A DNA stretch of 64,000 bases, from positions 32,003 through 96,002 of the forward strand of contig CAVOYZ010000016.1 of assembly GCA_963700785.1 (NCBI GenBank). Direction: 5' to 3'. Both the position numbers and the translations under genes were made by a program. Below, piece by piece: positions 11,283-18,520 of this stretch. Positions within the stretch are counted from its first letter, which is position 1. Each line of letters starts with the position of its first letter. The DNA comes from CAXMST01 sp963700785 (GTDB lineage Bacteria; Actinomycetota; Thermoleophilia; Solirubrobacterales; 70-9). The notes below the pieces were generated by a model. It worked only from the letters and a program-made list of their open reading frames with translations. It searched no databases and was not told the DNA's origin.

Positions 11283-11322
11283 GTGAACCGTCCGGCGGGT
11301 CGTGGGGACCCGAACCGTTCAC
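11283..11322. repeat. Inverted repeat between pyrR and the alpha/beta hydrolase
   Basis: Arms GTGAAC and GTTCAC enclose an imperfect stem with an inner GGGTC/GACCC pairing. It lies upstream of both divergent genes, so it is not an operon terminator for either. It may be an operator or a small repeat; a similar GTGAAC/GTTCAC hairpin occurs at 20196-20241. Confidence 0.4.
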
Positions 11323-11381
11323 TCGGCGGGGGTCCGCTCGGCGGGCGGCCCGGTGGGTCGGCGTCGGATAACGTGCGGGCC

Positions 11382-12242
11382 GTGCCCGCCGCCGTCGATC
11401 AGCTGATCGCCGAACACGAGAGCGCGGGGCGCCGCTTCAGCGCCGGCGGCGTCGAGAGCTTCGTCCGCGAGGCCGGCGAGGGGGCGCCGGTCGTCTGTCT
11501 GCACGGGGTTCCCAGCAGCAGCTACCTCTACCGGAAGGTCAACGACGAGCTCGCCGCGCGCGGGCTGCGCGGGATCGCCTTCGACTTCCCGGGGCTCGGG
11601 CTCGCCGAGCGCCCGGCGGACTTCGACTACTCGTGGTCGGGCCTCGCCCGCTGGAGCGGGCAGGCGATCGACGAGCTCGGGGTCGACCGCTGTCACCTGG
11701 TGATCCACGACGTCGGCGGGCCGATCGGGGCCGAGTGGGCGGTCAGGAACCCCGATCGCGTGCTCTCGCTGACGGTGCTCAACACACCGCTCAACGTCGC
11801 CACCTTTCGCCGACCCTGGTCGATGCACCCGTTCTCGATCCCGAGGGTCGGCGAGCTCTACCTGCGGACGATGACCCGGCCGGCCCTGGTCCAGCTCTTC
11901 TACCTGCAGGGGATCGGCGACCGGTCCGCCGTCAGCAAGGACGAGATCGGCGTCTACTACGACCTGCTCAAGCGCGGCGACGGCGGCGCGGCGTTTCTGA
12001 AGATCATGCGCGGCTTCGAGCTGACCGAGGAGAAGCAGGACCTGCTCTGGGACGGCCTCGCCGAGCGCCCCTACCCCGCCAACGTCGTCTGGGGCGAGAA
12101 CGATCCGGCGCTGGGGATGAAGTTCTGCCGGATCGCCTGCGACGTGGTCGGCGTCGAGCAGCCGACCCTGGTTCCGGCCAAGCACTTCCTCCAGGAGGAC
12201 CAGGCGCCGGCGATCGCCGAGGCGGTAGCGGCGACGGCCTGA
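11382..12242 (+). CDS. Alpha/beta-fold hydrolase, haloalkane-dehalogenase/epoxide-hydrolase type
   Basis: A 286-residue cytoplasmic hydrolase. It has the oxyanion motif HGVPSSS (about 41-47) and a nucleophile elbow IHDVGGPIGAEW in which Asp (about 110) replaces serine, as in haloalkane dehalogenases and epoxide hydrolases. The acid WGENDPALGM and the catalytic His in PAKHFLQED follow. The substrate is unknown, and dehalogenase activity should not be assumed. The start is one of two GTG codons (11373 or 11382) right behind TAACGT, so the mRNA may be leaderless. It is divergent from pyrR and convergent with rnz. Confidence 0.82.
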   Translation: MPAAVDQLIAEHESAGRRFSAGGVESFVREAGEGAPVVCLHGVPSSSYLYRKVNDELAARGLRGIAFDFPGLGLAERPADFDYSWSGLARWSGQAIDELGVDRCHLVIHDVGGPIGAEWAVRNPDRVLSLTVLNTPLNVATFRRPWSMHPFSIPRVGELYLRTMTRPALVQLFYLQGIGDRSAVSKDEIGVYYDLLKRGDGGAAFLKIMRGFELTEEKQDLLWDGLAERPYPANVVWGENDPALGMKFCRIACDVVGVEQPTLVPAKHFLQEDQAPAIAEAVAATA

Positions 12243-12256
12243 ATGAGCGCCCCGGC

Positions 12257-13223
12257 TCACGCCCCTTCCTTCTCGGCCTCCTTCAGCGCGCCGTCCTTGA
12301 CCAGGTGCGGCCCGCCCTTCTCGGGGAACGGGATCTCGACCAGATCGAAGTCGCGCGGGGCGACCGCCTCCGGGAACTCCTCGCGCGCCTCGGCCAGGAG
12401 CTCGGGGACGAAGTGGCGGGCCGAGATGTGGACCAGGGCGAGCAGCTCGACCCCGGCCTCGGCGGCGAGCCGCCCCGCCTGACGGGCGGTCGAGTGGCCG
12501 GTCTCGGCGGCGCGCTCGCTCTCCTCGTCGGTGAAGCTGGCGTCGTGGACGAGCAGCTGCGCATCGCGCGCCGCCGCCCGGGTGCCGTCGCAGGGCTCCG
12601 TATCGCCGGTGATCACCAGCCGGCGGCCGGGCCGCTGCTCGCTCATCACCTGCTCGGGCCGGACCACGCCCGCCGGCGCCGTCGACGGCCTCGCCTCCCT
12701 GCAGGCGCCCGAAGTCCGGCCCCTCGGCGACGCCGAGCCCGCGGGCCAGCTCGGGGTCGAAGCGACCGGGGCGCGGCTCCTCCCAGAGCAGGTAGCCGTG
12801 GGCGGCGATCCGGTGCTCGACCGGGAACGGCTCGACCGTGTAGCCGTCAAAGTTGACCCGATCGCCGACATCGAGCTCGTCGAGCTCGATCTCGTAGCCG
12901 ACCCGGCCGATGATCCGCGCCATCGCGCCGAACAGCTCGCGCAGCCCGGGCGGCCCGTAGACGACCAGCGGCTCGTCGCGGTCCTGCATGTCCCAGGTCT
13001 TGATCAGCCCGGGCAGGCCGAGGTAGTGGTCGGCATGCAGGTGGGTGATGAAGATGTCGGTCACCTGGACCAACCCGGTCGCCCGCTGCATCTGCCGCTG
13101 GGTGCCCTCGCCGCAGTCGAACAGCAGCCGATCGCCGCCCCGGCGGACCAGCACCGATGCCGTGTTGCGGCGCGCCGAGGGCACCGATCCGCCGGTGCCG
13201 AGAAAGATCACGTCGAGGTCCAT
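12257..13223 (-). pseudogene. rnz: Ribonuclease Z, apparent +1 frameshift
   Basis: Metallo-beta-lactamase-fold tRNA 3'-processing endonuclease. The ATG opens with MDLDVIFLGTGGSVPSARRN, and THLHADHYLG at about residues 60-69 gives the zinc site. The frame is lost near 12665-12675, within a run of G and C after GRLQGGEAVDG. The C-terminal half continues in the next frame with VVRPEQVM, VITGDTEPC, LLVHDASFTDE and HISARHF. The locus is one base longer than a whole number of codons; removing one base gives a normal protein of about 321 residues. As RNase Z is usually needed, a sequencing error is likelier than true loss. Confidence 0.85.
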
Positions 13224-13305
13224 GGCGCCGAAGCGTAGTGGCAGCGGTTGCGACCGCTTTCGTCTGCGGTCGGCCGCCGATCGCCTAAGCTGCCCGGCAT
13301 CGCGA

Positions 13306-13379
13306 GCGCCCGTAGCTCAGCTGGATAGAGCGCCGCCCTCCGGAGGCGGAGGTCGCAGGTTCGAATCCTGCCGGGCGTG
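13306..13379 (+). tRNA. tRNA-Arg (anticodon CCG)
   Basis: A complete cloverleaf can be drawn. The acceptor GCGCCCG pairs with CGGGCGT (first pair G-U), the D arm is GCTC/GAGC, and the anticodon stem CCGCC/GGCGG carries loop CTCCGGA, so the anticodon is CCG, reading CGG. The T arm is GCAGG-TTCGAAT-CCTGC, with discriminator G. No CCA is encoded. A TAAGCT box at 13286-13291 is a candidate -10. Confidence 0.95.
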
Positions 13380-13407
13380 CTTTCTGCCCCCGCTCTAGGC
13401 TGCGCCC

Positions 13408-14577
13408 GTGCTGAAGCGGCTTCCCACTCCGCCGGAGCGGCTGACCACGCGCGTGCTCAGCGTCGGCCCGGTCCCCCCGGAATGGGGAGGGCGGCTGCGT
13501 GGCGGCGTGACCCGCTTCCACGCGGCGCTGCTCGGCGAGTGGAAGCGCCGGCCGTGGCGGCACCGGATCGATCCGGTCGGCGCCCTGATCCCGCCGCCGC
13601 AGCGACTGAAGCGCTGGCAGGCGGACCGGCGATCGCCGGTTCCGGTCTTCATGCAGCCGGAGGGAGCCCGCCCGCGCCGCTTCACGCGGATCCTGCTCGA
13701 GCAGCGGGCCCGCCCGGACCTCGTCCTGGTCAACAACGTCGCGGCCTTCGCCCCCGCCCGCTACAGCCGCGTGCACTCGCACGTCGCAGCGGGGATTCCC
13801 CAGCTCGGGATCGTCCACGCCTGGCACCAGGTGACGATGAAGCGCGACCCCGAGCGGGCCGAGAAGAACCGCTCCGCCGCGCAGCAGGCGCTCGATCGCC
13901 TCGCGGCGGTGGCCTTCGGCTCGGAGCACTGCCGGGCCGAGGGGCTCGAGCTCGGCTTCGCCTACCCGGAGCGCCAGGCGGTGATCCCCTACCCGCTGCA
14001 GGACGCCTACCTGGAGGATTTCGAGATCGACGGGCCCCGGGCCGGGGTGCTGTTCCTCGGCAGCCTCAACCGGCGCAAGAACCCGCTGGCGCTGCTCGAC
14101 GCGGTCGCCGCGATCTCCGGCGAGACGGTCACCTTCGCCGGCGAGGGCGCCGAGGAGGGACGCCTGCGGGAGCGTGCGTCCGAGCTCGGAATCGACGATC
14201 GCGTCAGCTTCGTCGGCCACCAGGACCCGAAGGTCCACGTCGGGCGGATGCGGGAGCTGGTCCGCTCGGCCCGCGTGCTCGCGCTGCCCTCGCGCTCGGA
14301 GTCGTTCGGCATCGTGATGATCGAGGCGCTCGCGGCCGGCACCCCGGTGGTCGGCTTCGGACCGACCTTCGAGGAGATTCGCGAGCGGGTCGGGATCGAG
14401 ATCGGCGCGCCGACCTGGGAGGGCACCCCCGACGAGGTCGGGGCCGGGCTCGAGCGCACCCTCGCGACGCACTGGGATCGCCCGCGACTGCGCCGGGCCG
14501 CGCTGCGCCACTTCTCACCGTCGACGATCGCCGGCGACTACGCGCGGTTGGTGCGCGAGGTCGTCGCCGGACCGTGA
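13408..14577 (+). CDS. Glycosyltransferase family 4
   Basis: A 389-residue GT-B glycosyltransferase with the retaining GT4 C-terminal half: FLGSLNRRKNPLALLDAV (donor-domain strand), a VSFVGHQDP turn, and LALPSRSESFGIVMIEALAA with the E-x7-E-type nucleotide-sugar signature, then GTPVVGFG. The N-terminal half binds the acceptor, which is unknown. It probably acts at the cytoplasmic face of the membrane in cell-surface polysaccharide or glycolipid synthesis. The GTG start stands six bases behind TAGGCT, suggesting a leaderless mRNA starting between tRNA-Arg and this gene. It is convergent with the CDP-sugar genes, a related theme. Confidence 0.88.
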   Translation: MLKRLPTPPERLTTRVLSVGPVPPEWGGRLRGGVTRFHAALLGEWKRRPWRHRIDPVGALIPPPQRLKRWQADRRSPVPVFMQPEGARPRRFTRILLEQRARPDLVLVNNVAAFAPARYSRVHSHVAAGIPQLGIVHAWHQVTMKRDPERAEKNRSAAQQALDRLAAVAFGSEHCRAEGLELGFAYPERQAVIPYPLQDAYLEDFEIDGPRAGVLFLGSLNRRKNPLALLDAVAAISGETVTFAGEGAEEGRLRERASELGIDDRVSFVGHQDPKVHVGRMRELVRSARVLALPSRSESFGIVMIEALAAGTPVVGFGPTFEEIRERVGIEIGAPTWEGTPDEVGAGLERTLATHWDRPRLRRAALRHFSPSTIAGDYARLVREVVAGP

Positions 14578-14596
14578 GCGTCAGCGCGGCCGCGGC

Positions 14597-14914
14597 CTAA
14601 CCGGCGTCGCCGGAATCCTCCGCCTCGAGCCGGCGCCGGATCCGGTGCTCGCCGTAGAGGCTCCCGGGAGGGCCCAGGGTGACGACGACGATCGCCGGGA
14701 ACCACCAGCCCCAGCGTCCCTCGCCCACCCCCTTGACGCAGAGGAAGCCGAGAATCAGAAAGCCGATGCCGTGGATCGGGCCGAGGGCCCCGACGAGCCC
14801 CTCGTCGTTGCTGAGGCTGGCGATCACCAGCGGCACCAGGAAGAGGAAGTCGACGATCGCGACGATCCGGATCCAGTTCAGCTGCTTGATCGTCTCCGCG
14901 GACTCGGCGCTCAC
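14597..14914 (-). CDS. Small membrane protein (DUF3817-like)
   Basis: A 105-residue protein with three hydrophobic stretches: about residues 13-31 (RIVAIVDFLFLVPLVIAS), 40-61 (LGPIHGIGFLILGFLCVKG) and 69-86 (WGWWFPAIVVVTLGPPGSL), followed by a charged, likely cytoplasmic tail. The helix order and central PxHG resemble the DUF3817 family, whose function is unknown. The GTG start overlaps the stop of the upstream dehydratase gene (GTGA), so it is the last gene of the riboswitch-led operon. Confidence 0.7.
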   Translation of the reverse strand: MSAESAETIKQLNWIRIVAIVDFLFLVPLVIASLSNDEGLVGALGPIHGIGFLILGFLCVKGVGEGRWGWWFPAIVVVTLGPPGSLYGEHRIRRRLEAEDSGDAG

Positions 14915-15879
14915 GGGCGCACCTCGGGATGGTCGCGATACCAGGCGATCGTGCGCTCGATGCCATCCTCGAGCGAGACCTCGGGCTTCCACCCGCAGAG
15001 CTCGCGCAGCTTCGCGGCGTCGACGTACTGGCGGTCGATCTCGCCCTCGGGGTTGCCGCTGCCGCGGATCTCGGGCTCGACCCCGGTGCCGGCCAGCCGG
15101 GCGATCGTCTCGACGATCTCGAGCACGCTGTAGGGCCGCTCGCCGCCGGCGTTGAAGGCCTCGCCGCGGACCTGGTCGCGATCGAGGGCGTCGGCGATCG
15201 CCAGATAGGCGGCCGCGGCATCCTCGACGTAGAGCAGGTCGCGGATCGGGCTGCCGTCGGAGCGCAGCACCGGTTGCCGCCCGTCGACCGCGGCGCAGAC
15301 CGCCTCCGGGACCAGGCGCGAGAAGTTGAGGTCGCCGCCGCCGTAGATGTTCGCGAACCGGGTCACCGCGACCGGCAGCCCGTAGCTCGGCCACCAGGCG
15401 CGGGCGATCAGGTCGGCGGCGGCCTTCGAGGCCTCGTAGGGAGCCGTCGGCTGCAGCGCGAAGTCCTCGCGGTAGGGGAGCGCGTCGTGTCCACCGTAGG
15501 CCTTGTCGGAGGAGGCGAACACGAACCGCTCGACGCCGGCCTCGAGCGCCGCCTGGAGCAGGATCCAGGTGCCGCGCACGTTCGTCTCCAGCGCCCCGAT
15601 CGGGTCGGCGCGGACGGTGCCGACGATCGTCTCCGCGCCGAGGTGGAAGACCGAGTCGATCTCGCGCTCGGCGAGCAGCGCGGCGAGCCGCTCGCCGTCG
15701 AGCAGGTCACCGACCTCCTCGACCACCTCCCCCCCGAGCCCGATCATCGCCAGGGTCGAGGGCCGCTCTCGCCTGCTACGGCGATCGAAGCTGGTCACCT
15801 CGACGCCGCGGGCGACCAGCGCCCTGCAGAGCCAGGCGCCGACGAAGCCGCGGCCCCCGGTGACCAGCGCCCGCCTCAC
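14911..15879 (-). CDS. NAD-dependent sugar dehydratase/epimerase, CDP-glucose 4,6-dehydratase-like
   Basis: Extended short-chain dehydrogenase of 322 residues. It has the NAD loop TGGRGFVG (about 7-14), SSDKAYGGHDALPY with the catalytic Ser-Asp-Lys region typical of 4,6-dehydratases (about 123-135), and the YxxxK pair in PYEASKAA (Tyr 148, Lys 152). The DPYSASK-like context and the adjacent cytidylyltransferase point to CDP-glucose 4,6-dehydratase (RfbG-like); epimerase activity is an alternative. The GTG start overlaps the upstream stop (GTGA). Confidence 0.8.
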   Translation of the reverse strand: MRRALVTGGRGFVGAWLCRALVARGVEVTSFDRRSRRERPSTLAMIGLGGEVVEEVGDLLDGERLAALLAEREIDSVFHLGAETIVGTVRADPIGALETNVRGTWILLQAALEAGVERFVFASSDKAYGGHDALPYREDFALQPTAPYEASKAAADLIARAWWPSYGLPVAVTRFANIYGGGDLNFSRLVPEAVCAAVDGRQPVLRSDGSPIRDLLYVEDAAAAYLAIADALDRDQVRGEAFNAGGERPYSVLEIVETIARLAGTGVEPEIRGSGNPEGEIDRQYVDAAKLRELCGWKPEVSLEDGIERTIAWYRDHPEVRP

Positions 15880-16604
15880 GAGGCCACCGGTTCCCAGATC
15901 CGCCACGGAGGCTCGGGCCCCGCCCAGAGGTCGTTGAGCAGCGCCGCGTCCTTGTAGGTGTCCATGCAGTCCCAGAACCCCTCGTGGCGGAAGCCGGCGA
16001 GCTCACCGTCGGCCGCGAGCCGCTCGAGCGGCTCGCGCTCGAGCACCGAGTCGGATTCGATGTATTCGAGCGCGCGCGGCTCCATGAAGAAGAAGCCGCC
16101 GTTGATCCACTGCTCGACCCGGGGCTTCTCGGCAAAGCCGGCGACCCGGTCCCCGGCGAGCACGGCGACGCCCCACTGGCTGTGGGGACGAACCAGGGTG
16201 ACCATCGCCGCTGCACCCTGGGAGCGGTGGAACTCGAGCGCCGCGCCAAGATCGACATCGGCGACCCCGTCGGCGTAGGTCAGCGCGAAGGTGCCGCCTC
16301 CGAGACGGTCCGCGGCGCGGGCGACGCGGCCACCCGTCGGGGTCTCCTCACCGGTCGGCAGGCACTCGACTTCGACCCCGTCCGGCCACTGCTCGGCGGC
16401 GGCGAACCGCTCGATCATCTCGCCCTTGTAGCCGGTCATCAGCAGGAACCGCCGGAACCCGTGCGCCGCGTAGATCCTGATCACGTGCCAGACGATCGGC
16501 CGGCCGCCGATCTCGACCAGCGGCTTGGGGATCGCGTGGGTCTTCTCCTGCAGTCGGGTCCCCCGACCGCCGCAGAGGATCGCAACCGGCTCCGGCCGCT
16601 CCAA
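15876..16604 (-). CDS. rfbF: Glucose-1-phosphate cytidylyltransferase
   Basis: Makes CDP-glucose from CTP and glucose-1-phosphate, the entry to CDP-deoxysugars. The 242-residue protein has the nucleotidyltransferase signature GGRGTRLQEKTHAIPKPLV (about 12-30), TYADGVADVD for the metal-binding Asp, WINGGFFFMEP, and WDCMDTYKDAALLN, the last two being RfbF hallmarks. Start taken as TTG behind a GGGAGG at ten bases; no ATG is available. It follows the MoaD-like gene by 26 bases and is coupled to the dehydratase gene, so together they supply a 4-keto-6-deoxy sugar nucleotide. Confidence 0.88.
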   Translation of the reverse strand: MERPEPVAILCGGRGTRLQEKTHAIPKPLVEIGGRPIVWHVIRIYAAHGFRRFLLMTGYKGEMIERFAAAEQWPDGVEVECLPTGEETPTGGRVARAADRLGGGTFALTYADGVADVDLGAALEFHRSQGAAAMVTLVRPHSQWGVAVLAGDRVAGFAEKPRVEQWINGGFFFMEPRALEYIESDSVLEREPLERLAADGELAGFRHEGFWDCMDTYKDAALLNDLWAGPEPPWRIWEPVAS

Positions 16605-16630
16605 GGGAGCTTCGCCTCCCGCCGGGCTGC

Positions 16631-16906
16631 TCAGCGGCCGCCGGCAACGGCCGGCAGGATCGTCACCTCGGCCCCGTCATCGACCGCGGTCGCGAGGCCG
16701 TCGGCGAACCGGATGTCCTCGCCGGCGACGTAGACGTTGACGAACCGGCGCAGGTCACCGTTCTCGGTGATCCGGTCCTTGAGCCCGCCGTGCGCGTCGA
16801 ACACTGCCTCGAGCGCCTCTCCCACGGTCGAGCCCTCGACCTGGATCTCTCCCTCCCCGCCCGTCGCGGGTCGGAGCTGAGCGGGAATCTTCACGGTTAC
16901 TGCCAT
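16631..16906 (-). CDS. MoaD/ThiS-family sulfur-carrier protein (CysO-like)
   Basis: A 91-residue ubiquitin-fold protein: VTVKIPAQLRPATGG at the start, a central RFVNVYVAGEDIR strand, and the C-terminus VTILPAVAGGR. The family is activated as a C-terminal glycine thiocarboxylate and donates sulfur. Here one arginine follows the Gly-Gly, so a peptidase would have to trim it before activation. It is 65 bases downstream of the threonine-synthase-like gene, with its own ribosome site (GAGGAAGG), under the same SAM riboswitch. The pairing recalls mycobacterial CysO-CysM and Wolinella HcyS. A homocysteine role is inference. Confidence 0.87.
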   Translation of the reverse strand: MAVTVKIPAQLRPATGGEGEIQVEGSTVGEALEAVFDAHGGLKDRITENGDLRRFVNVYVAGEDIRFADGLATAVDDGAEVTILPAVAGGR

Positions 16907-16972
16907 CGGCCCTTCCTCGGAAGCGATTTCGTGCGGAGGCGGAACTTACAGCGCGCGGCCCCGCGACCCACC

Positions 16973-18208
16973 TCAGACCGCCACCGGGTCGCGGGCAGCG
17001 ACGGTCGCGGCGAAGGCCTCGAGCGTCGGCTCGATCTCGTGCATGGTGAAACCGTCGCGGACCGCGTCCAGCGTCTTCAGGCCCTCGCCGGTGATGTAGA
17101 CGACGACGCTGTCGCCGGAGCCGATCTCCCCCCGCTCGGCGAGCTTGGCGAGCGTCGCCGTCGTCACCCCACCGGCGGTCTCGGTGAAGACTCCGGTCGT
17201 CTCGGCGAGCAGCCTGATTCCGGCTCGGATCTCCTCGTCGCTCACCGCGGCGATCGTGCCCCCGGTCCGGCGGGCGAGGTCGAGCGCGTACGGCCCGTCC
17301 GCCGGCGTCCCGATCGCCAGGCTCTTGGCGATCGTGTCGGCCTTGACCGGGCGGCAGAAGTCCTCACCGTTCGCGAACGCCTGCGCCACCGGCCCGCAGC
17401 CTGCCGCCTGGGCGCCGTGGAAGGCCGGCAGCCCGCCCTCGACCAGGCCGAGGTCGAGCCACTCCTGGAAGCCGCGGCCGATCTTCGTGAACAGCGAGCC
17501 CGAAGCGATCGGCGAGACGACCGCGTCCGGCAGTCGCCAGCCGAGCTGCTCGACGGTCTCGTAGGCGAGCGTCTTCGACCCCTCCGCGTAGTAGGGGCGG
17601 ATGTTGACGTTGACGAACGCCCAGTTCCGCTCCTGGGCCAGCTCCGTGCAGAGCCGGTTGACGTCGTCATAGCTGCCCTCGACCCCGACCAGCTCGGTCC
17701 CGTAGACGTCGGTGGCCAGCAGCTTCTGCTCCTCGAGATCGCGGGGTACGAACACGTAGGACGCGAGGCCCGCCGCCGCGGCGTGCGCCGCCACCGCGTT
17801 CGCGAGGTTGCCGGTCGAGGCGCAGGCGACGGTGTCGAAGCCGAGCTCGACCGCCTTCGCCAGGGCGACCGCGACGACCCGGTCCTTGAAGCTGTGGGTC
17901 GGGTTCGCGGCGTCGTTCTTGATCCAGACCTCACCGACCCCGAGGCGCTGCGCCAGCAGGTCGGCCCGCAGCAGCGGAGTGCGACCCGGCTGTAGAGCGT
18001 CGGCGGGCCGGCCCTCGAAGGGCAGGAAGTCCGCGTAGCGCCAGATGCTGTCCGGCCCTGCCTGGATCTTGCGCTTCGCCTCGGTCGCGTTGACGGCGCT
18101 GAAGTCGTAGGTCACCTCCAGCGGCCCGAAGCACTGCTCGCAGACGAACAGGGCCTCGAGCGGGTAGTCGGCTCCGCATTCCTTGCAATTCAGCCCGCTA
18201 GCTGGCAT
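16973..18208 (-). CDS. thrC: Threonine-synthase-family PLP enzyme under a SAM riboswitch
   Basis: Fold-type II PLP enzyme of 411 residues. The N-terminal zinc-ribbon cysteines are at about 8, 11, 23 and 26. The PLP lysine is in NPTHSFKDRV (about 108), the phosphate loop in CASTGNLANA, and the C-terminal segment is VVYITGEGLKTLDAV. By family it converts O-phosphohomoserine to threonine. However, a SAM-I riboswitch and terminator precede it and a sulfur-carrier gene follows, so a thiocarboxylate-dependent homocysteine synthase acting on the same substrate is a serious alternative. ATG start, with AAGGAG about 11 bases upstream. Confidence 0.88.
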   Translation of the reverse strand: MPASGLNCKECGADYPLEALFVCEQCFGPLEVTYDFSAVNATEAKRKIQAGPDSIWRYADFLPFEGRPADALQPGRTPLLRADLLAQRLGVGEVWIKNDAANPTHSFKDRVVAVALAKAVELGFDTVACASTGNLANAVAAHAAAAGLASYVFVPRDLEEQKLLATDVYGTELVGVEGSYDDVNRLCTELAQERNWAFVNVNIRPYYAEGSKTLAYETVEQLGWRLPDAVVSPIASGSLFTKIGRGFQEWLDLGLVEGGLPAFHGAQAAGCGPVAQAFANGEDFCRPVKADTIAKSLAIGTPADGPYALDLARRTGGTIAAVSDEEIRAGIRLLAETTGVFTETAGGVTTATLAKLAERGEIGSGDSVVVYITGEGLKTLDAVRDGFTMHEIEPTLEAFAATVAARDPVAV

Positions 18209-18240
18209 CTGATCCGCTTCTCCTTCGTTCTCGCCCTATG

Positions 18241-18271
18241 AAAAAGACCTCTGCCTGTGTGAGCAAAGGTC
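18241..18271 (-). terminator. Intrinsic terminator of the SAM riboswitch expression platform
   Basis: On the minus strand GACCUUUGC pairs with GCAGAGGUC around an eight-base loop and is followed by five U residues. Its 3' arm (AGAGGUC) can instead pair with GGCCUCU at 18279-18285, giving a competing antiterminator. The gene start is only 33 bases further on. Confidence 0.88.
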
Positions 18272-18290
18272 CCGAAAGAGAGGCCTAGCT

Positions 18291-18401
18291 CACATCTTTC
18301 AGGTCATCCACCTGATGGATTTGGCACCTTTCCTGCGGACTGCTCCGGAGGATGGTTGCCGGGGTTTCTAAGGGCCATTTCCCTCCACCCCTCGCGATGT
18401 G
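18291..18401 (-). ncRNA. SAM-I (S-box) riboswitch
   Basis: The minus-strand RNA has the S-box core in order. P1 is CACAUC with GAUGUG. Then come GAGGGGUGGAGGGA, GGCCCU closing P2 over the kink-turn, GAAACCCCGGCAACC, a variable P3 arm, GGUGCCAAAUCC, and a short P4 (AUCCAUCAGGUGGAU). S-adenosylmethionine binding would stabilise P1 and let the following terminator form, switching the operon off when SAM is plentiful. This class normally controls methionine, cysteine or SAM genes, which bears on the function of the downstream PLP enzyme. Confidence 0.93.
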
Positions 18402-18421
18402 GCGGTCTTATGTGCCGGCGC

Positions 18422-18427
18422 AATATA
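18422..18427 (-). promoter_or_regulatory. Candidate -10 box of the riboswitch-led operon
   Basis: TATATT on the minus strand, placed so that transcription would start about 12 bases before the riboswitch P1 helix. No convincing -35 hexamer is seen in the GC-rich sequence upstream. Confidence 0.5.
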
Positions 18428-18520
18428 CCAGCCGCAGGCCCGGCGCAGGCCGATCTTCGGCGACGGGTGTCGTAGTCTTCGGCCTGCCTATGGAAGCGAG
18501 AGACGGAACGAGCAGCCCCG

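Noticed and set aside
11382..12242. Naming the alpha/beta hydrolase a haloalkane dehalogenase
   Set aside because: The Asp nucleophile is shared with epoxide hydrolases and other family members, and the halide-binding residues could not be established from the sequence alone.
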